Shown here piece by piece: positions 6,221 through 14,400 of a stretch of DNA of 14,978 nt (its first letter is position 1; each line of letters opens with the position of its first letter). The translations under genes and the position numbers were made by a program. Under the pieces are notes generated by a model. It saw only the letters and a list, made by a program, of their open reading frames with translations. It ran no database searches and was not told the DNA's origin. The stretch is taken from assembly GCA_964473735.1 (NCBI GenBank), contig CAYYQD010000036.1:1-14978 (forward strand), written 5' to 3'. The DNA comes from JAADCS01 sp964473735 (GTDB lineage: Bacteria > Hydrothermota > Hydrothermia > LBFQ01).

Positions 6221-7262
6221 CCTGTATCTCCACTCTTCGGGTTTCTTCTCCGTCGCGGTGGATACCCTCTTCTTTCACGTGGAGCCAGCCTACTTCTTCG
6301 GCCGTTCCGGTCGGAGGGTTAAACCCTTCTACTCCGATAAGCTCCGTCTTGACTTCCGGAGCCTGTACGTACGGGGCGGTGTGGGGTCAATATCCTTCCG
6401 GGTGGGGCGCATCCTTCCCCCGGACACGGGGGACCTCCTTTTTGACGCCCTATCCGTGGGATATGACGCCCTCTCCTTATCCTGGGCGGGGGACGGGTGG
6501 GAGTACGGCATCACCTTCGCGAAGTTGAATCTCTGGACCTCCGACGGGGACTACTACTTCAACCCCGACGCCGTCTCCATAGTGAAGGGGCAAAGGATAG
6601 ACAGGTACGCCGTCCTTCGTACCTTCAGGTACGGCCGTTTCTCTTTCTCCGAGGCTACGGTCCTATCTACCCTCTCCGGGCGCTTTCCGGACGTGCGCGC
6701 CTTCAACCCCCTACTTCCCGGCTACCTCTACCAGTGGTTCTACGGAAGGGAGGTGAATATCCTGTGGGAGGTATCCTACGACCTCGGCAATGACGTCCTG
6801 AGGTTGGTCATAGACGATTTTCCCTACCTTCCATCGTGGTTTTCAATAGTGCCACCCACGGTGGGGATCAGGCTGTCCGGTGAGCACGGGCCCGTCTCTT
6901 ACGACCTGATATGGACCTCCGCCTTCACCTACGCTAACAGGAGACCGTGGGACGCCCTTTATGAAGCGCCGTACTTCGGTGGGGATTACTTGGGCGCCAG
7001 CGTGCGGCTCTCCCCTACCTCCAATAGCCTCTCTCCCCTCCTTGAGCTGGGGGTGCAAGGTAAGGGCAGGTACAACGGGACGTTTAAGGAGCCCGAGATA
7101 GGTGAGTATCCACCCTTCGCCCTCCTGCACTCGCCCGTCAGGTACGACGGGTGGGCCTCCGTTGGCCTGCGATACAACGGTCTGGAAGTTCAGGTTGGGT
7201 ACGGTGGCAAACCCAACTCCCTGAACGCAGGGAGGTTCTTCCTGTACTTCTCTAAGATGTAA
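6207..7262 (+). CDS. Predicted outer-membrane beta-barrel protein
   Basis: A 351-residue protein of no family I can name. Its sequence is rich in alternating polar/hydrophobic strands with aromatic girdle residues (for example LRLDFRSLYVRGGVGSISFR, GLRYNGLEVQVGYG) and Gly/Asn/Asp turns. It ends in RFFLYFSKM, so a barrel-like strand lies at the C-terminus but the last residue is not aromatic. This is the appearance of an outer-membrane barrel; a Wzi-like capsule/outer-membrane protein is one possibility, unproven. The start is GTG 6207 or 6213; both lie inside the symporter gene, with no start upstream before an in-frame stop at 6186-6188. The first residues (LSLYLHSSGFFSVA) could be a short signal peptide but lack basic residues. 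Coupling to the symporter suggests a shared uptake task (inference). It ends two bases from the convergent argS stop. Confidence 0.7.
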   Translation: MGVLSLYLHSSGFFSVAVDTLFFHVEPAYFFGRSGRRVKPFYSDKLRLDFRSLYVRGGVGSISFRVGRILPPDTGDLLFDALSVGYDALSLSWAGDGWEYGITFAKLNLWTSDGDYYFNPDAVSIVKGQRIDRYAVLRTFRYGRFSFSEATVLSTLSGRFPDVRAFNPLLPGYLYQWFYGREVNILWEVSYDLGNDVLRLVIDDFPYLPSWFSIVPPTVGIRLSGEHGPVSYDLIWTSAFTYANRRPWDALYEAPYFGGDYLGASVRLSPTSNSLSPLLELGVQGKGRYNGTFKEPEIGEYPPFALLHSPVRYDGWASVGLRYNGLEVQVGYGGKPNSLNAGRFFLYFSKM

Positions 7263-7264
7263 GG

Positions 7265-9022
7265 TTATGCCATCCTCTCGGGGGCGCTTACCCCTAAGAG
7301 GTTTAGGGCGTGCCTTACGGCGAACATCACGGCCTTGGAGAGGGTTATCCTCTCCCCCTGTCTATCGCTCCCCACTATCCGGTTGTTCTGGTAGAACCTG
7401 TGGTAAGCGTGGGAGGTCTCTATAACGTAATCGGCTATCAGGTTGGGTGAGAACTCCATCTTCCCCCCTACGTCCTCCGCGGGGAGGTCCATCCTCCTCC
7501 AGACCTCTTCCCTCAAAGGTATGGGGACGCTCTTCAGGATATAGTAGGGGAAGTACTGCACCAGCATCGCCACATCCCTCTCGTCTCCGGGCAGGCTCTC
7601 AAGCGGTTTCTCCTTTACACCGTTAGATCTGGCGAAGTCTAACAGGCTCATTATTCGGGCGTGGGCGTACTGGGTGTAGAAGACGGGATTCTCCTTTACG
7701 GCCCTTCTGGCTAAGGATAGGTCAAAGTTCAGCTCGGTCTGGGGCGCCCTCAGGAGCATGAAGAACCTCACGGCGTCCCTTCCCACCTCACTTAAGAGGT
7801 CGTCCAGCGTGTATATCTTCCCCGTCCTTTTGGACATCTTAACCCTCCTGCCCTCCGAGTACAGGCTGACCTGCCCACTTATGATGACGTCGTAGACGGC
7901 TATTCTGCCTGTGGCCTCCATGAACGCCCTCATCACGGCCTTCATCCTCGGGACGTATCCGTGGTGGTCCGGGCCGAAGATGTCCAGTATGTAGTCGTAC
8001 CCCCTCTCCAGCTTGTGTAGGTGGTAGGCGGAGTCCCAGAAGAAGTACGTGGGCTCCCCGTTGGACCTGACCATCACCCTGTCCTTATCGTCTCCGTACG
8101 CTTTGGCCCTGAAGAGGAGGGCGTATCCCTCGTACCTGTACCTGCCACCCTCGTACAGCCCGGAGAACCTATCCGGCACGGGTAGGGATGCCTCCCCACC
8201 TTCGGGGTCGGCGAAGTACAGGAGGTTGGCTTTCCTGAGTATGGAGAACGCCCTCTCCGGATACTCGGATGTCCGTATCTCGGATTCGTAGATGAAGCGG
8301 TCGTACTCTATCCCGTAGCGCTTCAGGGTCTCTATCTGACCTTTAAGTATAGCGTGGGCCACTTTGCGGCCGAACTCCTCGGCCTCCCTGAAGGTTATAG
8401 CCTCCGGTCCCTTCGCCAAAAGGGAGGCCGCCTCCGGTACGAAGTCCCTCGCCACTTCCTTCACGTAGTCCCCTCTGTACCCGTCCTCCGGCATGGGAAA
8501 CCTGTCCGGTGCCACGAAGTGGAGGACGGAGAGGCCTAAGTTTGCCACCTGCCTTCCGGCATCGTTGACGTAGTACTCGCTCTCCGCCCTGAACCCTAAA
8601 AACTTCAGGATTCTGACTATGCTGTCTCCCACGGCCCCCGCCCGGGCGTTGGCCACGTTTAGAGGGCCGGTAGGGTTGGCCGATATGAACTCAACCAAGA
8701 TACGACTCCCTCCGGTGGGAAACAGGGAGGGCCATGGGTCTCTGGAGGCGGTGTTCGTGTAGTGGGCGAGAGCCTTCTCCTCCACCCTGAAGTTTATGTA
8801 CCCCCCCGCCGTACTGACGGAAAATCTCCCTTTTAGGGCGGGCTCCAGCTCTTCGGCGAGGTCCCTCGCTATGGTCGGTGGAGGTTTTCTCCTCTCTCTG
8901 GCCAGCCTGAAGGGTGCGTTGGTCGTGAAGTCCCCGAATTTGGCCGCCTTGGTTCTCTCAACGACTACGGGCCCGATGTTTCTCCTCAGGATCCCCTCAA
9001 GGTCCGGATATGCCCCTTTCAT
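7265..9022 (-). CDS. argS: Arginyl-tRNA synthetase
   Basis: Class I synthetase charging tRNA-Arg in the cytoplasm; 585 residues from ATG 9022. The N-terminal additional domain contains KFGDFTTNAPFRLAR (28-42). The catalytic domain has SANPTGPLNVANAR (114-127), YYVNDAGRQV (150-159), GPDHHGYVPRMKAV (350-363) and KMSKR (395-399); the C-terminal anticodon-binding helical domain ends in APERMA. The HIGH motif is LNVANAR, with Asn122 and Asn125 where histidines normally stand. I recall similar variants in a subgroup of bacterial ArgRS, and the rest is intact, so it is probably active. The frame stays open upstream (ATG 9055, GTG 9082), but ATG 9022 follows a TACAAT box, and the FGD motif then sits at residues 30-32, near the Thermus position. 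A palindrome encloses that box. The 3' end is convergent with the barrel gene at a 2-base gap, so no terminator fits. Confidence 0.95.
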   Translation of the reverse strand: MKGAYPDLEGILRRNIGPVVVERTKAAKFGDFTTNAPFRLARERRKPPPTIARDLAEELEPALKGRFSVSTAGGYINFRVEEKALAHYTNTASRDPWPSLFPTGGSRILVEFISANPTGPLNVANARAGAVGDSIVRILKFLGFRAESEYYVNDAGRQVANLGLSVLHFVAPDRFPMPEDGYRGDYVKEVARDFVPEAASLLAKGPEAITFREAEEFGRKVAHAILKGQIETLKRYGIEYDRFIYESEIRTSEYPERAFSILRKANLLYFADPEGGEASLPVPDRFSGLYEGGRYRYEGYALLFRAKAYGDDKDRVMVRSNGEPTYFFWDSAYHLHKLERGYDYILDIFGPDHHGYVPRMKAVMRAFMEATGRIAVYDVIISGQVSLYSEGRRVKMSKRTGKIYTLDDLLSEVGRDAVRFFMLLRAPQTELNFDLSLARRAVKENPVFYTQYAHARIMSLLDFARSNGVKEKPLESLPGDERDVAMLVQYFPYYILKSVPIPLREEVWRRMDLPAEDVGGKMEFSPNLIADYVIETSHAYHRFYQNNRIVGSDRQGERITLSKAVMFAVRHALNLLGVSAPERMA

Positions 9023-9027
9023 GAGTA

Positions 9028-9047
9028 GCCGCCTATTGTAAGGCGGC
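9028..9047 (-). promoter_or_regulatory. argS -10 box inside a perfect 7-bp inverted repeat
   Basis: On the minus strand GCCGCCT-TACAAT-AGGCGGC: seven-base arms (9047-9041 and 9034-9028) enclose the TACAAT box (9040-9035) exactly. The box ends 12 bases before ATG 9022, predicting a leader of about 5 bases. As DNA the palindrome is an operator candidate covering the -10 box. As RNA, in transcripts arriving from the upstream SBBP gene, it would form a strong GC hairpin five bases before the start codon and hinder translation. Confidence 0.5.
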
Positions 9048-9142
9048 CTTTCCATCCGGCGTTGATTTCGTTCCGGGACCACGGAGGAATAAATCCAACA
9101 TCCAAAAGGGTACCCGAGATGGGTGTCAAGAGGGGAACCGGT

Positions 9143-9168
9143 CCGTATCTATACGGCTGCTACCGTAT
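9143..9168. repeat. Three alternating CCGTAT/ATACGG copies at the SBBP stop codon
   Basis: CCGTAT (9143-9148), ATACGG (9151-9156) and CCGTAT (9163-9168) make two overlapping inverted repeats that share the middle copy. In the minus-strand mRNA the hairpin of the outer right pair (loop UAGCAG, including the UAG stop codon at 9160-9162, extendable to 7 bp) excludes the one formed with the left copy (5 bp, UAGA loop). No T-tract follows, so it is not an ordinary intrinsic terminator; it may protect the 3' end or be chance. Confidence 0.4.
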
Positions 9169-11388
9169 AACCTTTAACCTTCTAAGCGTATTCCCTGCGC
9201 GCACGATCAGGAGGTATTTCCCCCTCTTCAGATTCAGCTTGAAAGCGTACTTACCGGCCGGGAGGTATCCGACGCTCTCACGACGTAGTAGCCTTCCATC
9301 GGACGCGTACAGGTTCCATCCCACGTACCCGGACCGGCTCATGGAAATCCGGAGGTAGTCCCCATTTAGTGATACGGACACTCCCGCACCTACCCTGCCG
9401 GATGCTCCCTCCTCAACCGAGAGTAAGTCCGCAGGTATCCGTATGACGAAGGCGTCCATATTGCCGGGTACCCCGAAGAAGTGCCTTTCGTCGGCAAGGG
9501 TGTCTGGATTCTCCGTAGTGCCCGCCACGAAGACGTTTCCATCCCTGTCCATCGCCATTATATAACCGTTATCCCTACGCCTCCCTCCGACGATGACGGT
9601 GCGCAGGTGGGCGTCTAAATCCGATGAAATCTTGGTCACGAAAACGTCGCTCAGGAGGGCCCCACCCCGGATTATTCTGCTCGGTGCGAAGTTTTCCGCG
9701 TCGTACGTGGTGCCGCTCACGAGTACGTTGCCGTTGTGATCCAGCTTTATATCTCCGGCCATATCATTGTCCGGACTGGCGACTATGACCGTCGCTATGT
9801 GGGTCGTAAGGTCACCGGAGAGTCTGGATACGAAGACGTCCCAATTACCGGGGGTTCCGAAGAAATCTCTACTCTCGGAGAAACCGAAGGAATTTTTAGT
9901 GAAACCCGCTACAAGCACGTTCCCACCACTGTCCAGGGCGATAGATTGATAGGCAGCGTAATCGTCCATACTGCTCCCTATTATGGCCGTGGCTATGTGG
10001 GTACTCATATCACCGCTGAGCTTGGTGATAAACACGTCGGTTAGTCCCGCCGTTCCGAACACGGTTCTGTTAGGTGCGAAATTCCGGGAGTCGTACGTAC
10101 CTCCGGCTATGAGAATGTTGTTCCCTTCGTCTATAACGATACCCGAGGCAAAATCTCCATCGGGGCTGGACACTACGGCTACGGATAGGAGCGAGGATAG
10201 ATCTCCGTTCAACCGGGCCACGAAGGCATCCCCAATGCCTCCGGGTGTTCCGAACACGGGTGTACCGGGAACGAAATCATCCACGTTCTCCACGTCTCCG
10301 GCGATCAGAACGTTGCCGCTCCCATCAAACGTTACGTAATACGTATCATCCCATCCACTGCTGCTCAGGATGGCCGTGGCTATGTGGGTGCTGAGGTCGT
10401 TGCTCAGCTTGGTAACGAAGGCGTCCCCATTCCCCAACGTCCCAAAGACGGTGCGGCTGGGTGCGAAGGTACTCCCGTCAAACGTCACTCCACCCACGAA
10501 CACGTTACCCACGCTGTCTATTGCCAGATAGACGGCGCCATCGTCTTTACTGCTGCCCAGGATGGCCGTGGCTATGTGGGTGCTGAGGTCGTTGCTCAGC
10601 TTGGTAACGAAGGCGTCCCCATCCCCCAACGTCCCAAAAACGGTGCGGCTGGGTGCGAAGGTCAGCGAGTTGAGGGTATAACCTGCTACGAAGACGTTGC
10701 CGGCGCTATCCACGGCTACTGAGGAAGCCTCTTCGAACATGTCTCCCCTTACTACGGCCGCTATCACCGGGTCTATGATCAGCGTGAATCTTCTGTCGTA
10801 GTCGGATACCTTAAACCTGACGGTGTTCCCATCGGCGATAACCTCCATAGGGAGTTCATTTGCGCCCTGATAGGCTACCATATCCGTTATCTTCAGGAGG
10901 TCACCCACGGATACGATTCCGTCGGAATAGCGCAGCGCCCCCCCCGAGACCTCCAGTGTAATATCGCCCGGATTACCTCCGGGACGTACCACTATTTGCA
11001 TCTCCACGCGGGGACCCTCTATGGCGGTTAGGATAACGTCAATGTCCCTATAAACCTCTTTTAGGACGACCCTCCTGTAGGTCGGTATGTTTGAGATCTC
11101 CATTCCTTTTCCGAAGTACGAGATCCTTGAGGTATCCCTCATGTCTCCTACGACGAATTTGGGTGTAGAGCCGAAGCTTATCTCAACATCGGACAGGAGG
11201 ATCCTCCCATCCCGGGTAATACGAAGGGGGAAAGGGTGGATGGTGTAAAAGGCCACATCACCCGGCATCTGGCCTGCGTTTTGGACGAACTGTAGCGGTG
11301 CCACGCTCAAAGGACCGGCGTTGAGGTGAGAGGTAGCTATAACCACACCAACCAAAATTGAAAACTTCTTTAAGTATGCTCCGAACAT
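9160..11388 (-). CDS. Secreted seven-bladed SBBP beta-propeller protein with C-terminal sorting-like domain
   Basis: 742 residues. Signal peptide MFGAYLKKFSILVGVVIATS with likely cleavage near LNA (24). The N-terminal SBBP-associated domain (DUF7948-like) starts with LQFVQNAGQMPGDVAFY (32-48) and ends near LIIDPVIA (203-210). Seven SBBP units follow, each with a D-x-x-GN-hydrophobic core: about residues 227, 291, 355, 420, 486, 550 and 614, spacing near 64, enough to close one propeller. Units 4 and 6 share TYD-x-x-NFAP and a preceding SPD-x-D, and units 5 and 7 share FGxPGN, hinting at two-blade duplication. The C-terminus (about 670-742; WNLYASDGRLLRR, YLPAGKYAF, GKYLLIVRAG, LKVIR) resembles the type A sorting tail of type IX secretion, so surface attachment or release is likely. 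Ligand unknown. ATG 11388 lies eight bases after TATAAT. Confidence 0.9.
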   Translation of the reverse strand: MFGAYLKKFSILVGVVIATSHLNAGPLSVAPLQFVQNAGQMPGDVAFYTIHPFPLRITRDGRILLSDVEISFGSTPKFVVGDMRDTSRISYFGKGMEISNIPTYRRVVLKEVYRDIDVILTAIEGPRVEMQIVVRPGGNPGDITLEVSGGALRYSDGIVSVGDLLKITDMVAYQGANELPMEVIADGNTVRFKVSDYDRRFTLIIDPVIAAVVRGDMFEEASSVAVDSAGNVFVAGYTLNSLTFAPSRTVFGTLGDGDAFVTKLSNDLSTHIATAILGSSKDDGAVYLAIDSVGNVFVGGVTFDGSTFAPSRTVFGTLGNGDAFVTKLSNDLSTHIATAILSSSGWDDTYYVTFDGSGNVLIAGDVENVDDFVPGTPVFGTPGGIGDAFVARLNGDLSSLLSVAVVSSPDGDFASGIVIDEGNNILIAGGTYDSRNFAPNRTVFGTAGLTDVFITKLSGDMSTHIATAIIGSSMDDYAAYQSIALDSGGNVLVAGFTKNSFGFSESRDFFGTPGNWDVFVSRLSGDLTTHIATVIVASPDNDMAGDIKLDHNGNVLVSGTTYDAENFAPSRIIRGGALLSDVFVTKISSDLDAHLRTVIVGGRRRDNGYIMAMDRDGNVFVAGTTENPDTLADERHFFGVPGNMDAFVIRIPADLLSVEEGASGRVGAGVSVSLNGDYLRISMSRSGYVGWNLYASDGRLLRRESVGYLPAGKYAFKLNLKRGKYLLIVRAGNTLRRLKVIR
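10357..10662. repeat. Near-identical 114-base direct repeat within the SBBP gene
   Basis: Bases 10357-10470 and 10549-10662 differ at three positions by my reading (192-base period, 64 codons). They encode the parts of blades 1 and 2 reading FAPSRTVFGTLG and DAFVTKLSNDLSTHIATAIL. The other blades differ much more, so these two were duplicated or homogenised recently. Confidence 0.85.
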
Positions 11389-11396
11389 AACCCTAT

Positions 11397-11402
11397 ATTA
11401 TA
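11397..11402 (-). promoter_or_regulatory. -10 box of the SBBP propeller gene
   Basis: A perfect TATAAT (11402-11397), preceded directly by TG, ends eight bases before ATG 11388. The A of the ATG is the ninth base after the box and the first purine at a suitable distance, so the mRNA is probably leaderless. There is no Shine-Dalgarno sequence and no consensus -35 box. Confidence 0.6.
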
Positions 11403-11486
11403 CAGAAGCCGATGGTACTGTACTATAAGGCTCCGAACAGCGAGAATCCTACAAAAAAAGAGTTATGATGTCCGGTGACCGTCCCT

Positions 11487-14400
11487 TCACTCCTCAAAGA
11501 CGACCCCTCTCCTTCTACGTTTCTTCTTCTTTTTAGCCGACGGTACGGGTATCCCCTCCCCCGCCGTCTTTTTCTCCGGCATGGGCACGAACATGGGAGG
11601 GGGCTCCGGCTGGGCGGTCTGAAGGTACTGTATCCTGAAGAGTCTCTCCAAGGTCAGGTCCCTTATCCTGTCCAGCGTTTTGTTGAAGACGGCGAAGGCC
11701 TCCTTCTTGTACTCCACCAAGGGGTCCTTCTGGCCGTACGCCCTTAGCCTCGTCTCCTCCTTCAGGTGATCCAGATGGTAGAGGTGGTCTTTCCATATTT
11801 CGTCAAGGGTGGTGAGGAGCACCCACCTCTCGGCCTCCCTCATGGCCTCGCTACCCAGCTCCTCCTCCTTTTTCCTGTACAGTTCCATCACCTTCTCTAA
11901 TATCCTCTCCCGGAGCTCCCTCCTGTCGGTTATGCCGTCTATGAAGGTGAAGTCCCCAAGGAAGAGGAGGGTCAGCCTGTCCTTTATGGCCTTCTTATCC
12001 CAGAAGTCGGGGTTGGGGGAGTTAGCGTACTCCTCAAGGAGATGGTCCACCAGCTCCTCTATGAACTGCTTTATTACGTCCTGAACGTCCTCCCCGGCCA
12101 CTATGCGGTCCCTGAGAGAATAGACCACGGTGCGCTGACGGTTGAGGACCTCGTCGTACTCAAGGAGCCTCTTCCTCATCTGGAAGTGCATGTACTCCAC
12201 GCGCTTCTGGGCGTTCTCTATGGCTTTAGTGACCATCTTGGACTCCTGCGGCCACTTCTCCTTGTATCCGAACTTCTCGGACATCTCAACGGCCTTATCC
12301 GCCCCGAAGAGCCTCATCAGGTCGTCCTCAAGGGAGAGGAAGAACTTGGACATACCGGGGTCACCCTGCCGGCCGGACCTACCCCGCAGCTGGTTGTCTA
12401 TCCGTCTGGCCTCGTGCCTCTGGGCACCCATAACGTACAGGCCGTAGTACTCCCAGGTTGAGGGGTCGTTCTCGTCGTAAGGTGGTATCTCCCCCCTCTT
12501 GACTATCTCCTTCCACGTGGGAGGAGGGTTCTCCTTCACCTCCTCTACTATCTTCCTTACGGTATCCCTGTCGTAAGGCTCCAGAACCCCCCTCTCCAGC
12601 TTGATGTCGGTCCCACGGCCCGCCATGTTAGTGGCTATGGTCACGGCCCCCTTCCTACCGGCTAAGGCCACGATCTTGGCCTCCCTCTCGTGGTGCTTGG
12701 CGTTCAGTACCTGATGGGGAATCTTACGCAGCCTCAGATAGCGGGAGAGTAGCTCCGACTCCTCTATGGAGGTGGTGCCAACCAGTATGGGCCTACCCAA
12801 GCGGTGCCACAGCTCTATCTCCTTGACCATGGCTAAGTACTTGTCCCTCTTCGTGCGGTATATGATGTCGGGCTTATCCACCCTGCGCACGGGCCTGTTG
12901 GTGGGTATGGTGATAACGTCCAGCTTGTATATCTCCCAGAACTCCTGCGCCTCCGTGGCGGCCGTACCGGTCATTCCGGCCAAGACCTCGTACATCTTGA
13001 AGTAGTTCTGCAGGGTTATTGTTGCGAAGGTCTGGGTCTCCTGCTGTATGGGTACGCCCTCCTTTGCCTCCACCGCCTCGTGCAGGCCGTCGCTCCAGCG
13101 TCTCCCGGGCATCAGACGGCCGGTCTTCTCATCCACGATTATCACCTTACCCTGCATCACGACGTAATCCACCTCTTTCTCAAAGAGGGTGTAGGCCTTT
13201 ATGAGCTGCTGGAGGGCGTGGAGTTTGTCCGTCTTGTCCTGAAACTCCCTGTAAAGAGCCTCCTTTAGCTCGTACTTCTCCTTGGGGGACAGCTTGGGGT
13301 TTATCTCTATCTCGTGTATCTCGGTGGATATGTCCGGCAACTTAAAGAGGTCCGGGTACTTCCATATCTTCTGCAGGTCGTGCCACTTCTTCTTGGTATA
13401 GTGCTCATTTACAAAATCCCGACCCTTCTCCGTGAAATCCACCGTGTGGAACTTCTCATCCACGACGAAGTACAGCTCGGCATCCCACTCCCTTATCTTC
13501 TTGTCCCGTAGGCCCTCGCTCTCCATCTTATCCACCATGGACATCATGCCCGGCTTCTGGAGGAGGTTGAACAGACGACGGTTCTTGGGATCTCCACGCT
13601 TGACCTGTAGGAGGCGACGGGCGGCCTCTTTCTTCTTGCCCTGCGCCAGCAGTCTCTCGGCGTCGTCAAGGAACCGGGCCACCAGCTTCTTCTGCTCCTT
13701 GTACATCGCCTCCACTACGGGCTTCATCTCCCGATAGCGTTCCACGTTGGAGTGCTGGGCGGGTCCGGAGATTATCAGGGGGGTACGGGCCTCGTCTATG
13801 AGGATGGAGTCTATCTCGTCTATTATGGCGTAGTAGTGGCCCCGCTGTACCTTCTCCTCCTTTGAGAACACCATGTGATCCCGCAGGTAATCAAAGCCGA
13901 ACTCGGATGCCGTACCGTAGGTTATATCCGCCTGGTAGGCCCTCTTGCGCAGCTCGTGGGGCATCTGCGACCATATCACATCCACCGTAAGGCCCAACAT
14001 GTCGTAGAGAGGAGCCATCCACTCCCTGTCCCTCTGGGCCAGATAGTCGTTCACCGTGGCCAGATGGGCCCCCTTGTTCTTTATGCGTCCTATGAGCCCG
14101 TGGAGGTACATCGGTAAGGTGGCGACTAAGGTCTTACCTTCGCCCGTGGCCATCTCCGCTATCTTACCCTCAAAGAGGACTATGCCCCCGATGAGCTGGA
14201 CGTCGTAGTATATCATCTCCCAGCGGGTCTTTATCCCGCGCACCTCGTACTCGTATCCCTTCTCCGTCAGGACCTTGGTGGCGTACTTGGCAACGGCAAA
14301 GGCTTCCGGCAGAAGCTCCATCGGCTTGGCACCTTCCCTTAGAGCCCTCTCAAAGTACTCCGTGCGCTTCAGGATCTCCTCCGGTGTTAGGTTCAGCTTC

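Noticed and set aside
9023..9082. Longer argS reading frame from GTG 9082 or ATG 9055
   Set aside because: It would add a basic, poorly conserved N-terminus and place the TACAAT box and its palindrome inside the gene; ATG 9022 fits family length and promoter spacing better, though this is not proven.
9123..9128. Perfect TTGACA on the minus strand upstream of argS
   Set aside because: No -10-like sequence lies 16-19 bases downstream of it, and it is too far from the TACAAT box.
10384..10722. Plus-strand frame of 112 codons with an internal protein repeat
   Set aside because: Its repeat is the antisense reading of the 114-base duplication in the SBBP gene; a shadow frame.
11440..11486. Seven-T tract (11459-11453, minus strand) after secA as an intrinsic terminator
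   Set aside because: I find no stem of useful length directly before the T-tract; only short GGT/ACC pairings with loops too small. It stays a possible weak terminator at most.
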